Source: Patescibacteria group bacterium (GTDB taxonomy: Bacteria; Patescibacteriota; Patescibacteriia; 2-12-FULL-60-25). Taken from it: a stretch of DNA of 47,980 nt. The translations under genes were made by a program, and so were the position numbers. The notes under the pieces are model-generated. The model made no database searches and was not told the DNA's origin. It saw only the letters and a list, made by a program, of their open reading frames with translations. How positions within the stretch are numbered: the stretch's first letter is position 1; every line of letters starts with the position of its first letter. The stretch lies in NCBI GenBank assembly GCA_018830085.1, contig JAHJSR010000017.1, forward strand, positions 1-47,980, written 5' to 3'. This document shows positions 8,756 to 18,776 of the stretch, piece by piece.

Positions 8756-10153
8756 CTATGAACGTTTGCTGACATTGATATTCATCTCTGCAATCTGCTC
8801 AGTAGAAAGTTCCGAAGGTGCTCCCATCAACAAATCACTAGCATCACCTGTCTTTGGAAAGGCTATCACTTCTCGAATGGATGGTTCATTGCAAAGCAAC
8901 ATGGCAAGACGATCCAAACCTGGCGCAGAACCTCCATGTGGTGGCGCGCCAAACTTAAACGCTTCAAGCATATGCCCAAACTTTACCCGCACTTCCTCGT
9001 CCGACAATCCCAAAGTCTTAAATATTTTAGCTTGAATGTCCGCTTTATGAATCCTAATAGATCCCGATGAAAGCTCATAACCATTTAAAACCAAATCCCA
9101 GGTATCTGCTCTAACTTTTAATGGTTCTGTCTCTAGCAACTTTTCGTCCTCCGAGTTAATCATACAAAATGGATGATGCGCAGTTGTCATTTGTCCTTGG
9201 CTATTAAGCTCAAACATTGGAAAATCTATAATCCACGCAAAAGCCAATTCATTTGGATCATTTTTATCCTCTCGTAAATCCGGTTTATCTGTTCCATATT
9301 TTTCCATCGACTCAGCATAAGTCAAAATCTTAAACGGCTTAAAGGTTAATCTCTTATCCGGAACAACTTCTTTCACCATTTCCACCATCATACCTTCTAA
9401 TACTTCTAAAATATCTCCCCTATCCACAAAAGACATCTCTAAATCAAGTTGCGTAAACTCAGGCTGTCTGTCACCGCGTGCGTCTTCATCCCGATAGCAT
9501 CTCGCAATCTGATAATATTTTTCAACTCCTGCTACCATTAATAATTGTTTAAACTGCTGAGGTGACTGTGGTAAAACATAAAATTTTCCTGGATGCTGTC
9601 GTGATGGCACCAAATACTCACGCGCACCTTCGGGTGTTCCTTTAACCAAAGTTGGAGTTTCTATTTCTAAAAATCCTTTATCATCCAGATACTTACGAAA
9701 ACTGGTTATCATTTTTGATCTAACCTCAAGATTTTTCTGCATGCGTTCAGTTCTTAAATCCAAATAACGATACTTGAGTCTTAATTCTTCATTAACTTTG
9801 CTTGTATCTTGATCAACCTCAAACGGCGGGGTCTCTGCATGATTATAAACTTCAATATCTTTAGCTAAAACCTCCACCTCACCAGTATCCATATTTGGAT
9901 TAATTTGTTTTTCACCACGTTTATTAACAACACCTGTAACTGCCAAACAATCCTCTGCTCGTAAATTCTCCATAACTTCTTTAGCTCTATCAGATAACTC
10001 ACTCGGCACTAAAACCACCTGAACAATTCCAGACCTATCGCGCATATCCAAAAAGATAATCTTTCCCATGTTCCTACGGACATTTACCCAACCTTTTATA
10101 ACCACTTCATCACCTATTTTTTGCGAAGTTTCGGTATTCATGATTCGTTGCAT
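8756..10153 (-). CDS. aspS: Aspartate--tRNA ligase, bacterial type without GAD insertion domain
   Basis: OB fold GWVNVRRNMGKIIFLDMRD; motif 2 YRDEDARGDRQPEFTQLDLEMSF; motif 3 GGSAPGLDRL; 465 aa. Confidence 0.93.
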   Translation of the reverse strand: MQRIMNTETSQKIGDEVVIKGWVNVRRNMGKIIFLDMRDRSGIVQVVLVPSELSDRAKEVMENLRAEDCLAVTGVVNKRGEKQINPNMDTGEVEVLAKDIEVYNHAETPPFEVDQDTSKVNEELRLKYRYLDLRTERMQKNLEVRSKMITSFRKYLDDKGFLEIETPTLVKGTPEGAREYLVPSRQHPGKFYVLPQSPQQFKQLLMVAGVEKYYQIARCYRDEDARGDRQPEFTQLDLEMSFVDRGDILEVLEGMMVEMVKEVVPDKRLTFKPFKILTYAESMEKYGTDKPDLREDKNDPNELAFAWIIDFPMFELNSQGQMTTAHHPFCMINSEDEKLLETEPLKVRADTWDLVLNGYELSSGSIRIHKADIQAKIFKTLGLSDEEVRVKFGHMLEAFKFGAPPHGGSAPGLDRLAMLLCNEPSIREVIAFPKTGDASDLLMGAPSELSTEQIAEMNINVSKRS

Positions 10154-10184
10154 ATAAACAAAAGAGTACCTAAATATCCCTAAA

Positions 10185-10212
10185 AATACAAGGCAAGCCT
10201 TGTTTTTAAAAT
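10185..10212 (-). terminator. Probable terminator downstream of the 10228 gene
   Basis: ACAAGGCTTGCCTTGTATTTTT on the minus strand. Confidence 0.5.
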
Positions 10213-10227
10213 AATTCTAATTCAGGG

Positions 10228-10533
10228 CTATTCACCGATTGGTACTGTTTTCCCAGGATCTTTATCTGTTAATTTTATGCAAACACCACTAGAACGCGCT
10301 TCATCCACCATAAGACAACCCAATCCCGGCATACAAGGTAATTTATATTCACCGCCACATTCAGCACCCTCTTGGCCCAAAGAAGCCTTAGGATTTACCT
10401 CTGGAATAGGCATATTCATCAATTTAAGCTCAAATGTAATCAAGTATGCTAATACTGCAATTAATATCAATGCCAATATCGACGATAATACTGTAAAAAT
10501 TTTCCACCTATTAACCTTATTTTTATCAATCAT
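10228..10533 (-). CDS. Small membrane-anchored Cys-containing hypothetical protein
   Basis: One TM helix, then ECGGEYKLPCMPGLGCLMVD...GVC motif. Confidence 0.65.
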   Translation of the reverse strand: MIDKNKVNRWKIFTVLSSILALILIAVLAYLITFELKLMNMPIPEVNPKASLGQEGAECGGEYKLPCMPGLGCLMVDEARSSGVCIKLTDKDPGKTVPIGE

Positions 10534-10564
10534 ATTCTGCTACATTTTAAACCAGAATAAACAA

Positions 10565-11641
10565 TTAGTCCAAAACCGCATCCGATAAATAAAATACTGC
10601 CGAATTATACTCTAAATCATCAATCACAATGGCCTGTTTTGTCTTAATATCCAATAAATTAATCTGACCATTAATCCTAAATATAAGCTTATCATCTACC
10701 ACCTGTAACGGAATACCTTTTTCTAAATAAACACTTTTACCATTCTGAAATAAAAACATTTTTTGATCAGCCAATGCATAAACCAAGCCATCCTCAAAAC
10801 CCACCATAGATTGAATTGCAACTTCATTATCATTTACAATTTTTGTTGATGTTCCATTTTTTGCATACCAAATATTATATTTATATTGTTTCTCATTCAA
10901 ATGTTCATCAGGCTTAATCTCTTCCACATAAAAAATACCGTCATTACCAATAGTAAATAAACTTGAATTATTAATATTGCCAAATAATTCATCTACCGTC
11001 CCATCAAGATTTAAAACATACAAAGCCTTACCATCTGGGTCATTAGCAAAAAAAACTAATTCATATTGATTTAACCAATCAATCGGATTTACATTCGATA
11101 AAAACTCACTCTCATTATTTCTTAAAATATAATTAGACTCTTCTTTTCCATATGTTATTTTTACAACAGTTGAGCCATCTTCTCTTTTTATTATGCCTAT
11201 CACATCCCTTCTTCCATCAGGAGATCGAAATTTATTATTTTTAGAAACAATAAACTCTGGATCAATTAAAGCCTTTTCTCCGGTATCCAAAAAAACTCCT
11301 TGTATTTGTGAAACCGGCTTACCTAATTTGCTTGCATCATCCGGCCATACCAAATCTCTACTGAAATTTGATTCTAAAAACCTTATAATTGCTTTGTCGT
11401 TTTTTAAGACAATCATTGCCGAACTAGTTGCCACACTCTTCACCTCAGCCTCAACATTTGAACTAAATGATTTTTTTAACTCAGAATCCATTGCCGCCAA
11501 ACCAACTAACAAAATACCCAAAACCACAAAAAAAGTAGTAAACAAAGCCAACAATGTTCTAATGTTTATCCTAAAAACTCGTTTACCGCTACTCATAACC
11601 ATTAAAAGCTTACACCAATCACATAAAAAAAAGAAACTCAC
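10565..11641 (-). CDS. Membrane-anchored hypothetical protein, possibly beta-propeller-like ectodomain
   Basis: Long ORF, N-terminal TM, repeated beta-strand-like segments (ALYVLNLDGTVDELFG..., TIGNDGIFYVEE). Confidence 0.7.
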   Translation of the reverse strand: MSFFFLCDWCKLLMVMSSGKRVFRINIRTLLALFTTFFVVLGILLVGLAAMDSELKKSFSSNVEAEVKSVATSSAMIVLKNDKAIIRFLESNFSRDLVWPDDASKLGKPVSQIQGVFLDTGEKALIDPEFIVSKNNKFRSPDGRRDVIGIIKREDGSTVVKITYGKEESNYILRNNESEFLSNVNPIDWLNQYELVFFANDPDGKALYVLNLDGTVDELFGNINNSSLFTIGNDGIFYVEEIKPDEHLNEKQYKYNIWYAKNGTSTKIVNDNEVAIQSMVGFEDGLVYALADQKMFLFQNGKSVYLEKGIPLQVVDDKLIFRINGQINLLDIKTKQAIVIDDLEYNSAVFYLSDAVLD

Positions 11642-11680
11642 ATCATCTCCTTAAAAAATGCGAGTTAATAATATCAAGCG

Positions 11681-12700
11681 CTAAGAAACGCGGCGTTTTG
11701 CCGACCTGCTAGCTCTATTGCAGTAACCATTATCTTTGGGTTTGATTCTTTTATGAGCCCTGCGATTACAAGTTCCAAAATCAGATACGGCCCATACCTT
11801 GTCCACGGTTCCCCATGACTCAACATTGGCGACAACTACCATCTTACGACGATGCACCAAGCTAGTCGTACCCCTAACCTCACGCCGGTGCTCTCGAAGT
11901 TGCCTATCAGACCACTTACCATATCTAGCGATACGTAAAATATCTTCCTCGATCTCGTAAAAAACTTGCTCAACTTGACCAACCAACCAAGACTGCCACT
12001 TTTCCATATACAATCGATTAAACAAACGTTTGTTTCTGCGTAAACGATCATGCAAATTTTCCAAATTTTTTACAAAACCACTTCGGCCCTTGCTATAATC
12101 ACGTCCCTTGCGCCAAGCTTCGCGAATCTCATTTTCAATCAATCGACGTTCATCCAAAATAAAACGCAAATCTCGTAGCAGTTCTCGCAACTCCCCAATA
12201 CACAATGACCTGTTGACTGATTTCAAATTTTTAAACAAATTTCTGCGTCTCCGCTCGAACAAATCACTACTCCAATCACGACTATCCGCCTTTTGCTGCA
12301 ACTGATTAAATGAACCTTTTGGATCTTCAATCATGCTACGAGCTTGCTTAACTCTTTCCATCAATCTCTCATACACAAATTTCTCAACCGGATCAATACG
12401 TTCCTTGCTCTTACCCATAACTATTGAACAATACTGAAAAGAAACTCTACGGAAATAGTGAATCAAGTGTTGCTGACATGGTCTTGGCCGCAACTCAACA
12501 GCATCCTCAGCAGCTTGCTTAACCCAACTGGCCATTGGCCCAAAATATTCCAAAATATTTACAGGCTTTACTTCCAATCCATAAGCGACCTTGCTTTGTG
12601 GTTTCAAGCCCCACGAACCCTTGATCTCACCACCCATATGGACAAAAATTCGAGACCTGTGTTCATTTTGCGAAAACTTTTGATAGGCTCGTCTAGGCAT
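11681..12700 (-). CDS. Highly basic hypothetical protein (339 aa)
   Basis: Long ORF, AAGGAGT Shine-Dalgarno 5-6 nt before ATG; Arg/Lys-rich; no family recognised. Confidence 0.75.
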   Translation of the reverse strand: MPRRAYQKFSQNEHRSRIFVHMGGEIKGSWGLKPQSKVAYGLEVKPVNILEYFGPMASWVKQAAEDAVELRPRPCQQHLIHYFRRVSFQYCSIVMGKSKERIDPVEKFVYERLMERVKQARSMIEDPKGSFNQLQQKADSRDWSSDLFERRRRNLFKNLKSVNRSLCIGELRELLRDLRFILDERRLIENEIREAWRKGRDYSKGRSGFVKNLENLHDRLRRNKRLFNRLYMEKWQSWLVGQVEQVFYEIEEDILRIARYGKWSDRQLREHRREVRGTTSLVHRRKMVVVANVESWGTVDKVWAVSDFGTCNRRAHKRIKPKDNGYCNRASRSAKRRVS

Positions 12701-12785
12701 TGAGACTCCTTAGCGCGGGTTAACCAACCCAAAAATTAAAGTAAAAAGAACAACACCATTTGACCACAATAAATATCCTCAGTCA

Positions 12786-12825
12786 ATAAAAAAAGACCAG
12801 GAAATAATTTCCCTGATCAAAATTA
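12786..12825 (-). terminator. Terminator of asnS
   Basis: GATCAGGGAAATTATTTCCTGGTCTTTTTTT on the minus strand. Confidence 0.75.
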
Positions 12826-12837
12826 ATAATTTAACTA

Positions 12838-14130
12838 TTATGGCTCCAAACGATTTATCAACCTAGGGAATGGTATGGTTTCCCTTACATGATGCAAACC
12901 GCAAATCCAAGCCACCAAACGCTCCAAACCATATCCAAATCCACTATGCGGAACCGATCCATACTTACGTAAATCCAAATACCAACTAAACGCATCTTCC
13001 GGCAAATTATGCTCACGAATCCTTTTTAGCAACTCTTCATAATCATCCTCGCGCTGAGATCCGCCAATAACTTCTCCGTAACCCTCCGGTGCTAAAAGAT
13101 CCGCATTCAAAACCCTCGTTGGGTCAGATGGATCGCGCTTCATATAAAAAGCTTTGACCGCCGATGGATACCTCTCGATAAAAATCGGCTTCTCATACAT
13201 CTTGGTAAGCGTAGTCTCATCATCAGCTCCCAAATCATCCATGTCCCCAATATCACTTCCTTGCTTACGCAAGATAGCTATGGCCTCCGCGTGCGTCATT
13301 CTCTCAAACGGAGCTTGTACTTTTTTAAGTGGCTCAACATCTCTCTCCAAAATCTTCAATTCCGCTGCGCGATTCTCGAGCACTCTTTTTACGATGTAAG
13401 ACACCAACTCTTCCTGAATTTTTAAATTTTCTTCATGCTCCACAAAAGCCATTTCCGCATCCATCATCCAAAACTCTGTAAGATGTCTACGCGTCTTGGA
13501 CTTCTCCGCACGAAATACCGGCCCAAAATCAAAACAGCGCCCAACAGATGCAATCGCGGCTTCCAAATATAATTGACCTGATTGCGAAAGATAAGCTTTT
13601 CTTTCTTCAAAATAATCAATCTCAAAAAGCTCTGTAGTCCCTTCGCAAGCACTAGGTGTCAAAATCGGCGAGTCAATCTTTGTAAATCCATGCTCATGAA
13701 AATAATCATAAGTCGCCGAAATAATTTCATCACGCACTCGCTGAATCGCCCACTGCGATGGAGCTCTGAGCCAAAGATGTCTGTTATCAAGTAAAAAATC
13801 CGGCCCATGCTCTTTTTTGCCAATCGGATATTCCTCGGCCTTCTGCACCAACTCCAAGTTGGCAACCTGCAACTCATAAACACCCTCTTGCTTTGGATGT
13901 TTTGTGACTTCACCCGTAACAACAAAAGATGACTCTAACGTCGCCTCACTCGCAACTTTCCAGCTTTCCTCATCAACCGCGGCTTGCACAACAACAGCCT
14001 GCACAAAACCCGATCCATCACGAATCTGTAAAAAAGCGATCTTGCCGCTCGAACGCACATTGTACGCCCAACCTTTGATAGTCACTTGTTGTCCAACAAG
14101 AGTTGAAAACTCAGAAATAAAATTTGCCAT
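12838..14130 (-). CDS. asnS: Asparagine--tRNA ligase
   Basis: OB fold, class II motifs [24 protein letters not shown] and [16 protein letters not shown]. Confidence 0.94.
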   Translation of the reverse strand: MANFISEFSTLVGQQVTIKGWAYNVRSSGKIAFLQIRDGSGFVQAVVVQAAVDEESWKVASEATLESSFVVTGEVTKHPKQEGVYELQVANLELVQKAEEYPIGKKEHGPDFLLDNRHLWLRAPSQWAIQRVRDEIISATYDYFHEHGFTKIDSPILTPSACEGTTELFEIDYFEERKAYLSQSGQLYLEAAIASVGRCFDFGPVFRAEKSKTRRHLTEFWMMDAEMAFVEHEENLKIQEELVSYIVKRVLENRAAELKILERDVEPLKKVQAPFERMTHAEAIAILRKQGSDIGDMDDLGADDETTLTKMYEKPIFIERYPSAVKAFYMKRDPSDPTRVLNADLLAPEGYGEVIGGSQREDDYEELLKRIREHNLPEDAFSWYLDLRKYGSVPHSGFGYGLERLVAWICGLHHVRETIPFPRLINRLEP

Positions 14131-14185
14131 AATAAATCGAATTTTGTCTTAAAAGCTCACAAACGTCAACCATGACATATTTTGA

Positions 14186-14947
14186 CTAAGCTAAATCAGG
14201 AACCGTACTAAACCCATGCGGCTCACGATCCAATGGCGCATGTTTACACGACTCCCGAATCAAAGAAATACAATTTTGAATCACCTCAACCGATGCGGTC
14301 ACGCTGGCTACCGATTCAAGATTTGACGACCGAATATAATTAATAAAATTTATTGCATATGCATTCGCATGCATAACCTGCTCTGGCCATCTACCTCTGC
14401 ATTCAGAACAAACCAGTCCATTAGAATCCGGAGCATAATATGCATGAGTAGGACCTATTGGTAATTTACATGATAAACAATTACCAAAATGCGGACCATA
14501 ACCCAAAATATCTAACAATCTAATTCCGGTTGCCGCAAACAACAAAGAAGATCTTACTGCGGTGGGCTCTGTTGGAATAATTTTAAAATAATTTATAACT
14601 TCTTCCCAAAGTAAAAAAATTCTCTTATCCGCAACCCCTGTTCTAAGTAATCTCAAAGTTAAATCTGATAATGCACCTGCCACAGCATATGATGCTAAAA
14701 AATTATATGATCCTGACTTTACCTGTTTGGCTACAGCTAAATGATCATAGGCTCTACCCTTAGCGATCATCACTTCGGCAATTGATAACGGTTCCAACTG
14801 AGAGGCTTGTTTAGCTTGAGATTTTAATGCTCCTCTTCCCACGGCAATCATTAACCCATTTTCCATGCCATACATAATATAACGCCGATCATTCTCTCTG
14901 TACGGCGTCTTTTTTAAAATAACCACCTGATCACGAATGTAACTCAT
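14186..14947 (-). CDS. recO: DNA repair protein RecO
   Basis: N-terminal OB fold, zinc-type cysteines CLSCKLP...CSECRG. Confidence 0.85.
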   Translation of the reverse strand: MSYIRDQVVILKKTPYRENDRRYIMYGMENGLMIAVGRGALKSQAKQASQLEPLSIAEVMIAKGRAYDHLAVAKQVKSGSYNFLASYAVAGALSDLTLRLLRTGVADKRIFLLWEEVINYFKIIPTEPTAVRSSLLFAATGIRLLDILGYGPHFGNCLSCKLPIGPTHAYYAPDSNGLVCSECRGRWPEQVMHANAYAINFINYIRSSNLESVASVTASVEVIQNCISLIRESCKHAPLDREPHGFSTVPDLA

Positions 14948-14964
14948 AAACCACGAATTACAAA

Positions 14965-15369
14965 TTACGTACTTCCTATGTTTGTGTCCAAATAACCTTG
15001 CAGCATAATAGATGCAGCTACCGCATCATCTTGTTTACGCGAACCACCACTCAAGTAGTGTTGTGCCTCAGCGCTGGTCAATGTTTCATCTGCCTCATCC
15101 ACAGGAATATTTATGCTACGCAAATCAGCCTCAAACAAACGTATGGCCCTAATCTGATCATTTTCTTGGCTTGAGTCTTTTAACATGCGAGGAACACCTA
15201 AAACAACCCTTTCTACGCCCTCACGTTCGCATATAAGCTTAATTTGCTTAATAGACTCTCCATGCCCCTCATTTTCCAAAATCATCCAAGGTGAAGCAAT
15301 CTTGGACTCCGTATCACCCATAGCAATCCCTATCTTTTTAGAACCATAATCAATTCCCAATATTCTCAT
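14965..15369 (-). CDS. ruvX: RuvX/YqgF Holliday-junction resolvase-like
   Basis: ILGIDYGSKKIGIA, VVLGVPRMLKDSS, DEADETLTSAEA. Confidence 0.92.
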   Translation of the reverse strand: MRILGIDYGSKKIGIAMGDTESKIASPWMILENEGHGESIKQIKLICEREGVERVVLGVPRMLKDSSQENDQIRAIRLFEADLRSINIPVDEADETLTSAEAQHYLSGGSRKQDDAVAASIMLQGYLDTNIGST

Positions 15370-15380
15370 AAGCAATACTA

Positions 15381-16394
15381 TTACAATACCCTAATAACAA
15401 CATCCTTTAAATACTGATTTTTAAAATCCGTTTTCTCGCCTATCCGCGCTTTTCCATCCGATACAAAACGTACAGCCAATGGCTTTTTATATTTATTAGC
15501 CAAGCCTTGCACCAATTTTAAAACATCTTTAACCCTATCCCTATCCTCATCCAACCCTATTGGATAAGTATCTACACCCAGACCCGAATTTAAAGATAAA
15601 AATAAATTTCTTTCCAAAGAAAAATTACCCTCTTCATATTCTTTAGCCAATTCAAAATCTTCTAAACAAGGTAACATCAAACCACATAATCCAATCTGTT
15701 TGGGATTACTGTATTTAATAAATTTTGTAATCTTTAGATATGTATCCGTTAAAATTGATGCATTAAAAGTACCATGTAAATGATTAACAAAATCAACCAA
15801 ACTACTCTCACCCTCAAACAATGGTGCGACCGATGAATCTATACCCAAATAATCAAAATCATCCTCAAATAATTGATTAATTTCTTTCCAAGCAGAATTC
15901 ATGTTATCAAACCACTCCTCAAGCGAAGAACATCCTGCTGCTAAATTGGTTGATTGTAATCCAATCGCAAAACCATCTTTTCCATAAGTAGCTGATGGAA
16001 AAAACGGACTAGACAAAGCATTATTAAACGTATAAGCAAAATTAAATGTTTTAGAAGGTTGATCATTTATCAGATCAAACAAATAAGACGCATGTTCATC
16101 GGTTATTTCTTTGCCTGTCAGGTCTAAATTCAATGAGCAACGTTCGACATCTAAAAAATCTTGATATTTCACCTTGTAACTTTCTTCAGAAACAGATCCT
16201 ATACTTAACAAAACATCCGAATCTAAAATTTTCGCATCCATCTCTTTTATATCCGCCTCAGGAGAACAAACTCGCGTAGTCTGAATTAAAAAATCATGAT
16301 TTTTTAATTTTTCTGAAAGTTCAATAATCCTATCTAAAACTTTTTGGTCAAGATTTTTTGAAAAATAACAAATACTTCTTACAATCTTCGGCAT
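15381..16394 (-). CDS. DUF711-family protein
   Basis: LGIDSSVAPL and SGLGVDTYPIGLDEDRD patterns typical of DUF711. Confidence 0.75.
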   Translation of the reverse strand: MPKIVRSICYFSKNLDQKVLDRIIELSEKLKNHDFLIQTTRVCSPEADIKEMDAKILDSDVLLSIGSVSEESYKVKYQDFLDVERCSLNLDLTGKEITDEHASYLFDLINDQPSKTFNFAYTFNNALSSPFFPSATYGKDGFAIGLQSTNLAAGCSSLEEWFDNMNSAWKEINQLFEDDFDYLGIDSSVAPLFEGESSLVDFVNHLHGTFNASILTDTYLKITKFIKYSNPKQIGLCGLMLPCLEDFELAKEYEEGNFSLERNLFLSLNSGLGVDTYPIGLDEDRDRVKDVLKLVQGLANKYKKPLAVRFVSDGKARIGEKTDFKNQYLKDVVIRVL

Positions 16395-16395
16395 A

Positions 16396-17175
16396 TTAAG
16401 CATCCGGCCATGGCGTAATCAACTCATAGCCATCTTTTGTAACACATATCGTCACTTCCCAATGCGCCGCCAAAGAACCATCAGCAGTAATTATTGTCCA
16501 ACCATCATTTTTTTGTTTTATCTGCCAATCACCTAATGCAACCATAGGTTCAATGGCCAAGCACATTCCTTCTTTTAGCTTTAAAGGTTTTGCCATTCTT
16601 TCGTGATAATGAGGAATTTGAGGCTCTTCATGAACACCATGCCCAACACCATGCCCAACTAAATCCCTCACAATTCCATATCCCTTTGGTTCCAAATAAC
16701 CCTGTATTGTTTTACCAATTTCATGCAACCAAGCACCGGGCTTAACCGTATCTAAAGATAACTCTAAAGATCTACGCGTAGCATTCGAAAGTTCTACGGC
16801 AACTTTTGGCACATCCCCAACACAAACCGTGGCTGCCATATCGGTCGCCATGCCCTCATACCACAAACCAATATCCAACTTCACTAAATCACCGTCCTTA
16901 ATAACCCTATCCGGTGTAGCCGGCCCATGAACCACTTCATCATTAATTGATATGCAGACGGCAGATGGATATGGCGGATCAGAACTATGGATTTGATAAT
17001 TTAAAAACGAAGGTTTACCACCAACTTTTTCAAATTCATCGCGCGCGATTTTATCCAAATTTTCCGTATGCGCACCCGCAACACAGGCTGTCATTATCTT
17101 AAAAAGAGTCTGAGATAAAATCTTACCTCCTCGCTTCATTTTTTCGATTTCTTCTGGAGTTTTTAATCTAATCAT
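16396..17175 (-). CDS. map: Methionine aminopeptidase type I
   Basis: VHGPATPDRVIKDGDLVKLDIGLWYEGMATDMAAT, GHGVGHGVHEEPQIPHY, EPMVALG. Confidence 0.96.
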   Translation of the reverse strand: MIRLKTPEEIEKMKRGGKILSQTLFKIMTACVAGAHTENLDKIARDEFEKVGGKPSFLNYQIHSSDPPYPSAVCISINDEVVHGPATPDRVIKDGDLVKLDIGLWYEGMATDMAATVCVGDVPKVAVELSNATRRSLELSLDTVKPGAWLHEIGKTIQGYLEPKGYGIVRDLVGHGVGHGVHEEPQIPHYHERMAKPLKLKEGMCLAIEPMVALGDWQIKQKNDGWTIITADGSLAAHWEVTICVTKDGYELITPWPDA

Positions 17176-17184
17176 ATATATGTT

Positions 17185-17844
17185 TTACGGCAGAAAACCT
17201 AATTTGGCAATTTTCTTTACAATATCCTCAAAAACATAAGGTATCGCTTGATCTCCATTCACTGCCAATAAAACGCCTTTTTGACGATAATATCCAGCCA
17301 AAGGAGCTGTTATGTAGTGATAAGCTTTTAGCCTTTGTTTAATGATTTCTTCAGTATCATCAGCCCTACGTTCAAGTTTATTTCCACACAATGTACATAC
17401 CCCCTTCCTACTCGGAGGTGCATCAATCTCATGGTAAACATTCTTGCACTTCATGCATTGCAATCTACCGCCTAATCTTCTTAACACCTCTTTGTCCTCT
17501 ATCTTTAGCTGAATAACTAAATTAACTTTTAAAATTCTATCTAAATGCATCGCCTGTTCCACATTTCTTGGATATCCATCTAAAACAAATCCTTTGGTAA
17601 CATTTACTTTTTTTAATTGCCTTGCCATTACAGCATTCACTAATTCATCAGGAGCTAATAATCCCTGAGTTACATATTGATTTACTAAATTCCCCAATGT
17701 TGATTTTTGTACAATTTCAGCTCTAAATAAATCACCCGCTCCAATCAAAGGCACATCAAAACGCTCTGCTAACAAAGCGCCTTGAGTACCCTTCCCAGAT
17801 CCTTGTGGTCCAAAAATAACCGTTTGTAAATGTTTTCTTTTCAT
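17185..17844 (-). CDS. adk: Adenylate kinase with Cys4 LID
   Basis: FGPQGSGKGTQG, DGYPRN, CMKCKNVYH...CTLCGNKLERRADD. Confidence 0.95.
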   Translation of the reverse strand: MKRKHLQTVIFGPQGSGKGTQGALLAERFDVPLIGAGDLFRAEIVQKSTLGNLVNQYVTQGLLAPDELVNAVMARQLKKVNVTKGFVLDGYPRNVEQAMHLDRILKVNLVIQLKIEDKEVLRRLGGRLQCMKCKNVYHEIDAPPSRKGVCTLCGNKLERRADDTEEIIKQRLKAYHYITAPLAGYYRQKGVLLAVNGDQAIPYVFEDIVKKIAKLGFLP

Positions 17845-18701
17845 AGCATTTTTAAATATATACCGATTATTGCAAACAATATTGCATTTGTCATGGAAAA
17901 AACCCAAGACCTTAAATAGCCTTTATCATCTTGACCCACAAACACAGCTATTATGGCTAATATCAGCCAAACTGCAATAAAATATATATAACCCCATGCC
18001 AAAAAAAAGATAGACATGGCTGCCATAAAAATAAATGGTAACAATCCCACAATCTGTCCAGTGCCAGCCTCCCAAGTTTTATTGATTGGTTTAAACCAGT
18101 CAAGTGCACTAGCGGGTATTAATACACCTGGTGCCAAACCAATCTGCCATGCCTCAGCAAAAAGTCCAGCCATTTTAAAATCTTTTTTTCTTAAAAAATC
18201 ATAAATTGCAACAGCAAAAGAACAAACCAAGACTACAATATATGGAAATTGAAATGAAACTAATAAACCTATACCCGCGCAACCTACCAATAAAGTAATT
18301 GCATTAAGAAATGTTCTTTGCCATATATATGGCAGCAATGTTAATGCCACGGCAATAATAATGCCTGCCCAAATCGGAAAAACACTTAAACAAAAAATCC
18401 AAACCCCCACCAAAGCCATAATAAGTAAAACCACTTCCCACCATAAAATTGAAAAATTTTTTCTTACCATGGCGATAATCATCAACAAAACAACCAAACC
18501 CAATATACCAATCTCCAACCAAACAACAAAATTCGGTAAATTTACCCTTAAACCATCCAACAGCTTAAATGCCACTAACCCCATCAAAAACAAAAAACTA
18601 ATACTAATAAAGTAAGATATTGCCCACTTAGGCATTGATTTATCATTTTTTTGTCTAAAACTAAGCATATAACTGGAGTATAATAACAAATTTTCCCCCA
18701 C
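17841..18701 (-). CDS. Polytopic membrane protein, unknown
   Basis: Repeated hydrophobic segments; overlaps adk start. Confidence 0.7.
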   Translation of the reverse strand: MGENLLLYSSYMLSFRQKNDKSMPKWAISYFISISFLFLMGLVAFKLLDGLRVNLPNFVVWLEIGILGLVVLLMIIAMVRKNFSILWWEVVLLIMALVGVWIFCLSVFPIWAGIIIAVALTLLPYIWQRTFLNAITLLVGCAGIGLLVSFQFPYIVVLVCSFAVAIYDFLRKKDFKMAGLFAEAWQIGLAPGVLIPASALDWFKPINKTWEAGTGQIVGLLPFIFMAAMSIFFLAWGYIYFIAVWLILAIIAVFVGQDDKGYLRSWVFSMTNAILFAIIGIYLKML

Positions 18702-18727
18702 ATAAGAAGCCCATCAAAAACGTATAA

Positions 18728-18756
18728 AAAGAATCAAGCTCTATGCTTGATTCTTT
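18728..18756 (-). terminator. Terminator downstream of secY
   Basis: AAAGAATCAAGC TCTAT GCTTGATTCTTT inverted repeat followed by T-rich sequence. Confidence 0.7.
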
Positions 18757-18776
18757 ATTTTTATTGTTTTCAACTT

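Noticed and set aside
12458-12703. 81-aa plus-strand ORF antisense to the 11681 gene
   Set aside because: Wholly antisense to a longer ORF with a clear SD; no coding features.
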